This document shows, one piece after another, positions 50,687 to 61,200 of a stretch of 64,000 nt of DNA. Numbering within the stretch: the stretch's first letter is position 1; each line of letters opens with the position of its first letter. The DNA is taken from contig JAADJZ010000006.1 in assembly GCA_011032825.1 (NCBI GenBank), positions 1,488,001 through 1,552,000 of the forward strand. Reading direction: 5' to 3'. The position numbers were made by a program, and so were the translations under genes. Source of the stretch: Massariosphaeria phaeospora. Lineage: Eukaryota; Ascomycota; Dothideomycetes; Pleosporales. Under the pieces are notes generated by a model. The model was not told the DNA's origin. It searched no databases and was given only the letters and a program-made list of their open reading frames with translations.

Positions 50687-52787
50687 CCGTGTCCGTGCGC
50701 GTAACGATCGGATTCGCGTGACGATCGCGCCGAACCGTAACAGCTCTATCAGCAATAAGGCAATAGAGCCACTAACAACGAATTTTATTACATGCTCTTC
50801 TAGAGTAGTACTATATTGATCCTTGCAATTAACTTGCACTATTTATATCTATCAGGAAGCTTGACGTTGCGGCCGCGGCGCGTAGAAATAGCTAGGGTGC
50901 TAGATGCGCTCTCTAAGGCCTCCCCGACATCTAGAGCATCCACATTACGTTTCTGACGCTTTCTGTTCTGTAGAGATAGCTGCGAGGCTTTTCTCTTGCC
51001 CTTCTGGGATAGTTGTAGAGCCTTTTCAGCGTTGCGGATAGACTTCTTAGCAGTGCGCTGAGCCGCCTTCTTAGCTCTCTCCTTCTCTCTTGCTTTCTTA
51101 GCTGCCTCTCGCGCTGCATGCTTTTCCTGCTAGATTTTCTCCTTATATAGCTTAGCTGCCTTCTTTAGCTCTGCTATCTCTGCTTTTTGAAGCTGCTGCT
51201 CTTTTTCCTCTTGCTCTCTAACGGATTGACGAACACGTGCCTCCCTTATCTTGCTTGGTGACCAGAAGACTGCTCCACCATGATATTCCTAGCGCTGTTG
51301 GAGATCTAGAGCTTTGCTCTTCTTCTTGCGCTTCTCCTTGATAGATAGCGCCTGCTTGATTCTATCTATCTCATGCTTGAGTAGCTCATTCTGGACAGAT
51401 AGGTGGTGGAGCGACTGGCGAAGCTTCTGTGTATCTTAACTACCCTGGTCCTTTACTGCAGATCGAACAAGCCTATCTATCTTTCTCTAGTTATGGTCGC
51501 TGAGCTCTGATGAGGAGCTATTGCCTGATTCTTGATCTTGGGTGAACCTATTAAGGATAGTATCAAGGTTAGGTGGTGATATGCCTGCGGCTCTGAAAGA
51601 GCTGAGGATAGTTGATTCCTTGAACAAGGCCTCCCACGCATTCCAGAATAGAGGGAAGAAGTTTCCCTTCTTGATAGAAATTAGGCCCTGGCTTGCGTGG
51701 AGGTATCTTGATAGCTCAGCTAAGTAGGCAGTTGATAGAGGTTTAAACATCACTACATCGAGTAGCTAAAGCGTATGCGTTGAATGAGGAGGCAGAATAA
51801 CAAGAAGAATCCTATTCTGGTCACAGTAGTCGATAAAATCTATAGTAACGTGAGAACCGTGGCCATCTAGGATCAAAAGCCAATAGGATCGTCGGGTCTT
51901 TTCCTTTGTACAGCGATCAAACACCTGTTCAAGCCAGGCAAGCCCGATATCGTTGTTCGTCCAGCCAGAGGGTGATGAGGTGATGAAGACTTCATGATCT
52001 CCTGCCCTGATTTCCTCTACCTAGCTTGATTGGATGCCCTTGTTCGTAGCATCATAGATAAGGCTTGGTGGCAGAGCTGATCCATCAGCGCAGATACATG
52101 CTAGGAGCGTGATCCACGCGCGGTTGCCATCTTGGAATGATGCCCTAACCTCCTTCTTCTCCCACATTCGTCTGCTGAATATCCTCTTTGATCTGCTAGT
52201 GATACCGATCAGGAAGCCTTTCTCATCCATATTGTAGGTATGACGAGGATCTATGTGATATTGATCGATTTTGCTGTGTAGAAGGTTGAAATAGAGGCGA
52301 TATTTATCCACTGAATCTGCTTTGTAGCGATTCCTGTCCATGCCGGCCGTTCATTGGGAGATGAGATGAATGCTGTGTCGGTTGATAAAGCGGGTAACTC
52401 AGCTCTCGCTAACCGGCTCCTTTGCTATCGTAGAGGCGAAATTCTGTATCATCTCCCTAGTAGGAGGCATATGTCTTTCTGTAAGTTTTTTGATATATCG
52501 TACAGGCTCCTGCTCTTGCTAGGCGTTGAGCTTTTGTTGATTAATTCTCTTGGTTGTTCGCGACGATTGGACCTTCCTATGGTTCCGCGATAGGGTATTG
52601 CGATCAACACTATGCCTACGCGCTATTTCAGCGTACGTAGAGTGTTCTCCTAGATTGAGCGATTCAATCTCATTAATCGCAGCCTGAATTGGGTCCATAT
52701 TGGTAGAATTATGACGTGTAGAAGGTTGAGGTGGTTTGGTGTTCAACGATCGTCACGCGAATCCGATCGTTACGCGCACGGACACGG
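50687..52787 (-). mobile_element. Fot1/pogo-like DNA transposon, element 1
   Basis: A 2101-bp element bounded by TA on both sides (50685-50686 and 52788-52789). The terminal inverted repeats of 41 bp are identical (50687-50727 and 52747-52787) and begin CCGTGTCCGTGCGCG. Within each TIR the motif CGCGT(A/G)ACGATCG occurs twice, 17 bp apart. The transposase frame lies on the minus strand. Identical TIRs suggest recent insertion, while the transposase already carries stops. Confidence 0.95.
50839..52698 (-). pseudogene. Fot1/pogo-like transposase with in-frame stops (element 1)
   Basis: A single frame of 620 codons from ATG 52698 to a TAG at 50841-50839, interrupted by at least nine stops but no obvious frameshift. 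Visible are an HTH start (TYAEIARRHSVDRNTLSR), the DDE-type segments YNMDEKGFLIG, then LILDGHGSHVT and DYCDQNRILLVILPPHSTHTL, and a long Lys/Glu-rich coiled-coil C-terminus. The stops are explained by C-to-T or G-to-A transitions at Gln or Trp codons; for example HTL*LLDV should be the conserved L-Q-P-L-D-V. That is the signature expected of RIP. Confidence 0.9.
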
Positions 52788-52922
52788 TATCCACCACTGA
52801 GCGGCGCACACCACCGAGCGGCGCACCCTACCAAAATCATACTGTGAGCTACGGTACAAATCACGATATCTCAACAACTATAGGTCGTACTGTAGGCTAG
52901 AGTATATTATTAGCTATTAGAA

Positions 52923-53171
52923 TTAGTTATTAAAAGCAACTACTCTACAGGTTTGCGCATTATGCCTTGCCTTGCTGCAGGTTTTACAGCGCTGTTGTCG
53001 TAGTGCTGCACTTGCTACACTATTACTACTTAACCTCTTCGCAACTATTTCTTACTTACTACTACTCTTTTTAATAGCTAACTTAGCTCTAGATTCTATT
53101 GTAAGCGTACTTTTTTTTAGATGTACTTTTGTTTACGACTTTTACGCTTAGTTGCAGCCTTAATAGTAGTA
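52923..53171 (-). pseudogene. C-terminal transposase remnant with zinc knuckle (outer shell)
   Basis: The minus-strand frame ends RCKTCSKARHNAQTCR..., a C-x2-C-x4-H-x4-C zinc knuckle followed by VVAFNN and TAA. Upstream, STLTIESRAKLA parallels GTLTVE.G.RLTA in elements 2 and 3, and KRKSRKQK parallels their RRSHKRKR after a one-base-scale frameshift in an A run. The remnant is cut at 53171 by element 2. Confidence 0.72.
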
Positions 53172-55052
53172 ACGTAGATCCCTAGCGAGTCGCTCACCCA
53201 GGCGAGTCGCTCACCTGCGCCAAGCTTTCTTCCTACTACTTACTTCCTTCTTTCTACTACCTTCTCTCTAGCACCTAGTACAGGTCATGATAACTTAAAT
53301 TACTTAGAATTAACTGCTGCATCTAACCTACACGTGCGCCTATCGTGCCCTGGCTCGCCGCAGCGTCCACAGCGTCTTGAAGGCTGGCCGCCCTAATCAC
53401 CAGCATCACTACGAGCTCTCTTCTTCGCTTTCTTTCTATCACTGCGCGCTTTAAACGCCTTAAGGGCTGTTAAGCGCACGCCCTCTTCAACTGTAAGAGT
53501 ACCCTTTTGCTGCACACGCTTTCTCTTGTGCGATCTTCGTCGCGAGAAAGCCTCGTTGGCAGCTTAAAGTTTAGCGACTTGGTTGCGCAGTAGCAGCACA
53601 GAAGCTGCTGCATACTCTGCACCTTTAGAGAGCTTTGCAAGGGCATCAACTATTGAAGTAAGAGAGCTATCTACATGCCTTTGAATCTTCTTTCGAATTA
53701 GCGTTGATTGCGACCCAAATTTCAGGGTATTGCTTAGGGTTCGAGACTGCCAGGGACCGTCCTCTACGGTGGGTAACGGTAGGGTGCGAAGCCGCACGTC
53801 AAGCTTCGAGATCACCGCCTCTGGGTCGAATAGAACTAATCCAGCACCTCGAAAGCCTCCTTGGATATTGCTCTCTGTAATAGAGGCGTTGTAAGCGCCA
53901 ATAAAGCATGGCAGGAACTCAAGTTTGGTGATGTAGTTGATCTGGTTGCGCATCAGATCCTCGGCTTGGCGGCCGTACGCCTTCTTCAAAGGCGCAAAAC
54001 AGCCAACATCAAGAGGCTGCAGGAGGTGCGACGAGTGAGGAAGCATGCAGAGAGTAATAATGCTGTTATCCTTGCAGTACTGCTAGAAGGCGAGCGAGTC
54101 ATAGCTCTCATAGCCGTCGATGAAAAGTAAACGTACTGTCCTAACAGTACGTCTCTTTGTATAGGCGTCAAAGTGCTTCAACCACTCTAGACCTAGCTCG
54201 TTGTTTGTCCAGCCGTTCTCAGAGACTGCGATAACCCAGTCGCGAGGTAGGCCATCCTCCTCGTACCAGGCAGAGAGGTGGTTCTTGCCCTGGAAGATGA
54301 TAAAGGGTGGGATAGCCCACCTCATCGCGTTGACGCCTTGTACCACCGTCGTCCACTCTTTGTTACCCTGCTGCACCGTTTTCGGCCGTCCTCGACGCTC
54401 TGAGCTAGTGATCACTGCACCCGTTGAGATCTAGCCCATTATGAAGCCCGTCTCATCAAAGTTGTAGGTGTCCTCGTCTACTACGCCGTACTTGGCTTTC
54501 ATGTTCGCTACAAGCTTGAACTAGTCGGCTACAAGCTTAGGATCCTCACAGAGGGCTCTCTTATAGTTGTAATTTCGATTGAACTTGATCCGGAGCTTAG
54601 GGTGACGCCTGACGAACGACGTAACCTAGTTCTTTCCAACTAGTAGCTGGCCCCGCGCTGCGAGCAGTAGGTTAGCCTTATCCTCTAACCCAGCAGGCCT
54701 AAGTGGAAAGCTTCGCGCGTCAAGGTTGACGGCATACTCCTTGATCACTGTGTCTTCTGTTGAACGGAGCCTTATTGAGTTGAGTGTGCAATCGCGTCGT
54801 GGGAGTTTTCCAGCAAGCCGATCGCTTAGTGTTTTTTGAAGAACGTTGTAGATTGATGCAGCGCGTCGCTGAGAGAGTGTCGCGTTGCGTTGGATAGCCT
54901 AGATCGCAAGCTGTATTTGGCTCTCGTTTGAAGCGCGTGGCGCGTTGTGTGGTTGAGCCATCGCGTAGTAGAGAGAAGGAAGCAGGTGTTGGTGGAGGGC
55001 TTGGCGCAGGTAAGCGACTCGCCTGGGTGAGCGACTCGCTAGGGATCTACGT
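53172..55052 (-). mobile_element. Fot1/pogo-like DNA transposon, element 2
   Basis: A 1881-bp element with TA target duplication (53170-53171 and 55053-55054). The 54-bp TIRs (53172-53225 and 54999-55052) match at 53 positions and begin ACGTAGATCC. The motif GCGAGTCGCTCACC occurs twice, 17 bp apart, and GCCAAGC lies at TIR positions 48-54, exactly as in element 3. It is inserted in the outer shell element. Confidence 0.95.
53300..54961 (-). pseudogene. Fot1/pogo-like transposase with in-frame stops (element 2)
   Basis: A single frame of 554 codons from ATG 54961 to TAA 53302-53300, interrupted by seven stops (six TAG, one TAA), all at positions where element 3 or the family predicts Gln or Trp. 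The order is HTH region (ATLSQRRAASIYNV), YNFDETGFIMG, WAIPPFIIFQGK, LLFIDGYESYDSLAF, MLPHSSHLLQPLDVGCFAPL, basic region, and a C-terminal zinc knuckle CGRCGEPGHDRRTC. It is clearly homologous to the element 3 transposase. Confidence 0.92.
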
Positions 55053-55237
55053 TAGCGTAAAATTTTTGCAGTTAAGCTTGCAATCGCGTCGTAAAGCTCG
55101 TCTATAGTTTTAATAGTTAAAGGTTTTTTTAAGCACTAGATAGGCTTGCGCAGCAGCTCGTTAAAAAAAAAACGCGTTAGATCTCGTAGCTTAAATAGCA
55201 ATAGTTATTCTAGCTTTGTTACTAGATAATACAGTAG

Positions 55238-55870
55238 GGCGACGGATAAACGGCACCACGGTTTGGGTATACGGCACCACAGTTCTCAAAGTACGCGTGC
55301 CGCCTACGGATTTCTCGTACTGCCGAGGATTAGCCGCAACATCAAAACTTCGGACGACAGGCACCCGCAGAGGCACCCGCGGAGGCACCTGCGCACCTGC
55401 AGCGACGGCGCGCAACAACCACGCGATAGAAAAAGGCTGCGAAAGTTTGTATAGCCGTCGCATATAAATCTCACAGCTTTGTTCAATGCGCAGGTATTTT
55501 GAGTCGCTGTGGAGGTGGTGCAGCGGGTGCGCGCCCGGCCACCGAGCGCCGCCGCTGGGTGCCTCTGCGGGTGCCTCTGCGGCGGCGCACCTGCGCGACC
55601 CCACGCAGCACCCACGCGTCGGAAAAGGGCTGCGCGAGCTTGTATAGCCGTCGCATACAAATTTCACAGCTTTGTTCAATACGCAGGTATTTTGAGTCGC
55701 TGTAGAGGTCGCGCAGCAGGTGCAGCGACTTGCCTCTGCCGTCCGAAGTTTTGAAGTTCATCGGCTAAACCTCGGGCCGTACTGAGATATACCGCCCGAG
55801 GAGGGCTGCACGCGTACTTTGAGAACTGTGGTGCCGTATACCCAAACCGTGGTGCCGTTTATCCGTCGCC
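55238..55870. mobile_element. Non-autonomous inverted-repeat element (MITE-like), 633 bp
   Basis: 63-bp identical TIRs (55238-55300 and 55808-55870) begin GGCGACGGATAAACGG and carry ACGGCACCAC twice, 21 bp apart. The element is flanked by an 8-bp direct duplication TACAGTAG (55230-55237 and 55871-55878), the size typical of hAT elements; a TA duplication with one unpaired G is the alternative. No transposase is present. The interior is largely two direct copies of a ~193-bp unit (for example tatagccgtcgcat at 55450 and 55643, and gcaggtattttgagtcgctg in both). Confidence 0.9.
55410..55725 (+). repeat. Internal direct duplication of the MITE-like element (~193-bp period)
   Basis: Copy 1 (about 55410-55530) and copy 2 (about 55603-55725) share long stretches around tatagccgtcgcat(a)(t/c)aaat and cacagctttgttcaat(g/a)cgc with scattered, mostly transition, differences. 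Apparent open frames of this element on both strands arise from this GC-rich repeat and are not genes. Confidence 0.75.
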
Positions 55871-55881
55871 TACAGTAGATA

Positions 55882-57745
55882 ACGTACCTCACGGGTTCGT
55901 GCATCACACGGGTTCGTGCATCACTTTTGCCAAGCCCCTACCAAACTCTACCTCCTACGTGATGCCTCAACAACAACACTAGATAGAACCTTCTAAAGAA
56001 CGTCAGATACAGCTTGCGCTTCAGGCTCTTAAACAAGACGCGACACTCTCTCAGCGACGCGCTGCAGCTATCTACAACGTCGATCAATCAACACTAAGCC
56101 GCCAACGCGCAGGACAGACTTCACAAGCAGATTACTGGCCTAAATCAAGGAATCTAACAAAGACCGAGGAGGGCGTAGTTGTTGAGTATATACTTGAGCT
56201 CATATCGCGCGGATTTCCCCCTAGGCTCGCAGCTGTAGCTGATATGGCCAATTCCTTGCGCGCAGAGCGCAATCTGAGCCAGGTTGGCTTAAACTAGCCC
56301 AGTACGTGGGTTATGCACCGCCCTGAGTTCACAATGAAGTTCAATCGCAAGTACGATTACAAGAGAGCGCTCTGCGAGGATCCTGAGGTTATCCAAGGCT
56401 GGTTTCGCCTAGTAGCCAACATAAAAGCCAAGTACGGTATCCAGGATGTAGACACGTACAACTTTGACGAGACAGGCTTCATAATGGGCCAGATATCAAC
56501 TGGGGCAGTTGTTACCGCTTTAGAGAGACGAGGACGGCCAAAGGCAATACAGCAAGGCAATAGAGAGTGGACGACGGTCATCCAAGGCATCAACGCGACA
56601 GGGTGGGCCATTCTACCCTTCATCATCTTCAAGGGCTACTATCACCTCTCTGCCTAGTACAAGGAGGAGAATCTGCCCTAGGACTAGGTTATTGCAGTCT
56701 CTAAAAAGGGCTGGACAACAAATGAGCTTGGGCTGCAGTAGTTGAAGCACTTTAATGAGCATACAAAGAAGAGAGTAGTTGGCAGCTACCGACTGCTCGC
56801 AATCGACGGCCATGAGAGCCATGACTCGCTCGCATTCCAGCAATACTGCAAGGAGAACAAGATTATTACTATCTGCATGCTTCCGCACTCATCGCACCTC
56901 CTGCAGCCTCTTGATGTGGGTTGTTTTGCCCCTCTGAAGAAGGCGTACGGGCGCTAAGCCGAAGATCTCATGCGCAACCAGATCACCCACATTACAAAAC
57001 TTGAGTTCCTACCATGCTTTATACGCGCCTATAATGCAGCAATTACTTCTAGTAATATCCAAGGAGGGTTTCGAGGCGCTGGATTGGTCCCATTTGACCC
57101 AGAACGGGTCATAACAGCCCTTGACGTCCGGCTACGTACTCCATCACCACTACTGCCTATCAACAACGAGACCTGGCAGTCGCAAACCCCAAGCAATACC
57201 CTTGAACTAGGGTCGCAATCGACGCTCGTGAAGGCAAGGATTCAGAGGCATATAGATAGCTCACCAACGTCTATAGTAGAGGCCTTTGAGAAGGTCTCAA
57301 AGGGGGCAGCTATTATCGCGCACAAGCTAGTGTTAGCGCAACGGGAGATAGCTGAACTGAAGATAGCAAATGAGGCCGCTACGCGACGTAAATCGCATAA
57401 AAGAAAGCGGGTTCAAGCAGAAGGGACCTTGACAGTTGAGGATGGAGCTCGTCTGACTGCTCTAAAGGAGTTTGAGGCGCGTAGTGATAAGAAGAAGCTA
57501 AAGACGCAAGTGCGCGCTGAAGCAGGTGAACCATCTCAAAGACAGTGTGGACGGTGTCATCAGGCTGGGCACAACGCGCGTACGTGTAAGCAAGCAGTAG
57601 AAGTAGACTCTGAATAATATCTCGTGTTATATTACTCTACACAGAGCCAAAGTGGGCTGTTTTGCGCCAGAATGGGGTGGTTTTGGTGGGGGCTTGGCAA
57701 AAGTGATGCACGAACCCGTGTGATGCACGAACCCGTGAGGTACGT
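55882..57745 (+). mobile_element. Fot1/pogo-like DNA transposon, element 3
   Basis: A 1864-bp element with TA target duplication (55880-55881 and 57746-57747). The 57-bp identical TIRs (55882-55938 and 57689-57745) begin ACGTACCTCACGGG, contain CACGGGTTCGTGCATCA twice, 17 bp apart, and have GCCAAGC at positions 48-54. It lies 3 bp beyond the right target duplication of the MITE-like element and inside the outer shell. Confidence 0.95.
55962..57617 (+). pseudogene. Fot1/pogo-like transposase with in-frame stops (element 3)
   Basis: A single frame of 552 codons from ATG 55962 to TAA at 57617, broken by seven stops (six TAG, one TAA) without frameshift. Landmarks are HTH (ATLSQRRAAAIYNVDQSTLSR), YNFDETGFIMGQ, LLAIDGHESHDSLAFQQYC, MLPHSSHLLQPLDVGC, a basic segment (RRKSHKRKRVQ) and the zinc knuckle CGRCHQAGHNARTC near the end. 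Every stop falls where Trp or Gln is expected (for example HLSA*YKE and LQ*LKHF), which fits CpA-to-TpA mutation on either strand. Confidence 0.93.
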
Positions 57746-57817
57746 TAGTAGTAGTTGCATTGTAATAGTATGTAGCTTACAGTATGATTTTAGTAGAGTG
57801 CGCCGCTTAGTAGTAGA

Positions 57818-58283
57818 TAACGCTAGCTATAATGCAGCCAACAGATGCTAACAATACGGTAATGCTAGAAAACAATCTAGCAAGAATTAGGCGAGCTCCC
57901 AAGTTTGTAGATAGGACATACATGGCGCGTGGACATGTGTTTGACTGCACGACGCTGTGAACCACGCTGATTGGTGGGCAGCGAATCGAGGGCCCCGCTC
58001 CACCCGATCCCTCTTACAGCCTAGCGTCGGCAAGCCCAATGTTTACCTCCGATGTTATGGCCAACACGTCCCATCCATCGTCAAGCCTCCTCCATTGCTC
58101 TTTCCACCGCGCCCCTCAGCTTCGTCCGGCGACCGCAGCTTCGAGAGCCTCTTGGATACTTGGATATACTTCTTCTTGCTTCGATCATACGTATGAAGCA
58201 TCTTTTCTCTATTCCCTAAGTTTGTATCCGTCGCGCATCACGCACAGCCATCACAGCCCGCCAAGGAGCCCCAGTTTCGTCCG
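57818..58283. other. Intergenic, 466 bp
   Basis: Between the transposon nest and the next gene. It should hold that gene's promoter and 5' UTR; no further repeat was recognised. Confidence 0.55.
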
Positions 58284-61200
58284 ATGCAGTCTTCACCACC
58301 CCAAAGTAACGGGAAAGCGCAAGCACTGCGTGAGCTTTCCCGCAGCTTCAGCCACAGCCCACGAGATATCCCGTCTGTCTCGCCGCCGGCCAGCGACTCG
58401 AACCCCACACAGCGCTCCGGCTTTGGCGCGACCAACAGCGAGGAGTTCTGGGACAACGACGACGTGTTGCAGTCCACCCAGCACAAGCTCGACGACGACA
58501 CGAACGCGCTGCCACAATATCCCCGCATTCGCTCTACTGCCAAGAAGATCAATTCCTGGCAGATGCAACGCTCCGAGGCACTCAACCCGGACACGTCCAT
58601 GGTCAACAAGCAATTCAACGACTTCGACCAGAGCGCGTCAGACGAGGAGGACGTGTCAGTAGAGCAGGCGCGGGGCGGCCACCGCAGCAACCGCAGCACG
58701 CCTGCAAAGCGAAGTTCTTCATTCCAAGCTTTCGACAGCCTCTACGACATGACGCCCCCATCACGCAGCCGAAAGACATATGCGGCCGAGACCGGTAGTC
58801 TTCGACGCGACGCCCAGATCCGGCGCGCGTCAAGGAACGACCTGGACACCGCGTCTCCGCGCCCCACAAGCACGCGCAATTCACAAGCGTTACCGATAAA
58901 CAACGAGCGCAAACGCACCTCGCTTGCACAGCTTCACGCGAAGGTCTCCGCAGACGAGTCCTCGTTTGCAGAGGAGCGCCCGCCCACAATGAGTTTCCCG
59001 ACCAAGAACACACGGTGGGGTGGTTCGCGCAGCCGACAAACGTCCCTCCAGACAGATGGCAATGTCGACGCTCCCTCTCGAATTCAGGCCACCCCCCGAT
59101 CAAGACCGACGACTGCCCAGACGACAGCACAATCGTTCGTGCTCCCCGATATGCCCAATCTTACCGAGCTTGTCTCTGGTGTCTTCCAAGATGGAACACC
59201 CGTGTTCTCCAAGAATACGCCTGCACGATTCCGACCCACCGCGCCTAACGGACGCAAGCCATTCCATCTTCCGGTCGACAGCGTTCCAATCCCCGATGAA
59301 GAGAAGGCCATCTTCGCCGGTCTCCAGCTGCTACAAGACAAGGTGGCGCAAATGGAGCATGAGCGCGCAGAGGCCGAGAAGAAGATTGAAGAGCAGGAAC
59401 TGGAGATCATCGAGCTGAAGTCCGCGAATGATATCCAAGACAAGATTCGACGAAACGACAGCGCCTTAGGATCTACAGATGGTGAGGGTTCCGGAAAGAC
59501 CAATTGGAAGGTTGAAAAGACTCGTAAGTGCACGTCTTCGCAATGCTTTGAACATGCTAACACGAACGTAGGACTCGATGCGACTGTACAGACTCTTCGA
59601 ACCAAGTTAGACCGTGCTGAGCGCAAGATCGATGTTCTCGACATCGAGAAGAAGCGGCTGAGCTCCGAGCGCGATAACATGGCTGGTCAGCTAGGTGTTG
59701 CGTTCCAGAACTTTGAAGAAGTGAAGACGGAGAAGGAAGCGCTACGCCTCGAGAACGACTACCTTCGTCAGGAGATTGATACGCTTCGAGCCGAGAATGA
59801 ATCCCTCCACGATCGATTGGAGCAAGAGGAAATGCACCGTCGCGATGAGACCGGGCAACTTCGACGACAGGTCGATCGTGCCGAGAACGTGACACAGAGG
59901 GAGAATGTGACTCTGCGCGCTGAGCTAGCCCGTGTTCGTGCTCAGTACGATGAAAACACTCAAAACCTTACTCGAAAAAATACCGAACTGCGAAAGGCGC
60001 GGAAGGACCAGGCGGAATATGCTAGGCTCAAAACAGAAAATGATTCGCTCAAGGCACAGATGGAAAACTTGAGGGCCAGGCGCGAAGTCGAGAACCACCG
60101 TTGGGCTAACCGAGAGGCCGAACTGAAGTCCAAAGTCGACCGGCGCGATGCGACGATTCGCCTCTTCGAAGATGAGACACAAGAGCAGACAAACGAGGCT
60201 ATGCGGCTTGACAACAACAATCTTCGCCAGGAGCTTGCCCAGATAGCTGCTCAGCACGAGGACGACAACAGACAATGGTCCATGAAGGAGGCCGAACTGC
60301 AGCGCAAGATCAAGCAACGCAACGGCGTTGCCGACATGGCGCGGGAGGTCCTAGGCTCCCGTCATGCTAATGATCAGCGAGTCAACGAGTCTGCACCGGT
60401 TTCGGCTGATAAAGAGAATGGCCTCGAAGAGCCTACCAGCAAGTCAACCTACCGACCTGACGACAATACGCGCACTCGCACCAGGAACCGTGTCCAACAA
60501 GAATCACGTAACATCAGGACCGTGAGCGCAAGTCACCCGCCCACCCAAGGTGATGACAGCACGCGGAGGTCGTTCATAAAGATCACTAGAGCTCCACGCG
60601 CTTCGCCTGGGCATTCCACCCGGAGTGTGTCCGCCCCAATAATTAACAAGAAGAACGCCGAACAGGACGACACAGTGGAGTCCACGACCGACCTCTCCCT
60701 CGCCCCTCGCGGTACTCCATACGTTATGCATGGTGCAGCTTCAGGGAAGCCGATGGCATCCATCATCGAGCCACCTGTGGACCTTGACCTGACCGATTTG
60801 AGCTACTTTCCCACTGAAGATGTTGCCCAAGTCCGTCGCAATTTGGAAGAAGATCGAATTGCAGCTCGCAACAAGGGCTCTTTTGCCCCTTTGAAGCAGA
60901 CCGTTCGTGAGGATACCGTTCGCTCCGAGCGACCTACTCGCGAAGACACAGTCCGTTCTGAGCAAGCCGCTCATGATGAAACCGGTCGTTCCCTGGTATC
61001 TACCCGGCGGCCATCTCTACCGCGGAAGTCATCTCTAAAGGACGTCACTGCTAAGACTAACGTCACTCAATTCGAAGAGGATGCTACTGGCGATGTCTCT
61101 AACCTCGACGCTGCGGACGGCGAACCAACGCAAACTAAGGAGTCCGCCGTGGATATCTCGATGCTCAGCAATACCAGCCGTCGCCGTCGAAGTGCACCTA

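Larger units (their letters stand above)
52790..57817 (-). mobile_element. Decayed Fot1/pogo-like element (outer shell) hosting three younger insertions
   Basis: The left TIR (52790-52852, 63 bp, contains GAGCGGCGCAC twice, 17 bp apart) matches the right TIR (57772-57817, 46 bp) in inverted orientation, ending in AAAATCATACTGT.AGCTAC. The right copy lacks exactly one 17-bp unit and otherwise differs only by transitions. TA flanks both ends (52788-52789 and 57818-57819). Remaining own sequence is about 0.65 kb: 52790-53171, 55053-55237, 55879-55881 and 57746-57817. Three intact elements interrupt it. Element 1 inserted at the same left boundary TA. Confidence 0.8.

Noticed and set aside
50839..57617. 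Idea that TAG is reassigned, because so many transposase stops are TAG
   Set aside because: The stops replace both Gln and Trp, TAA and TGA also occur, and host genes use TAG as a normal terminator (for example the ATPase and ORM1).
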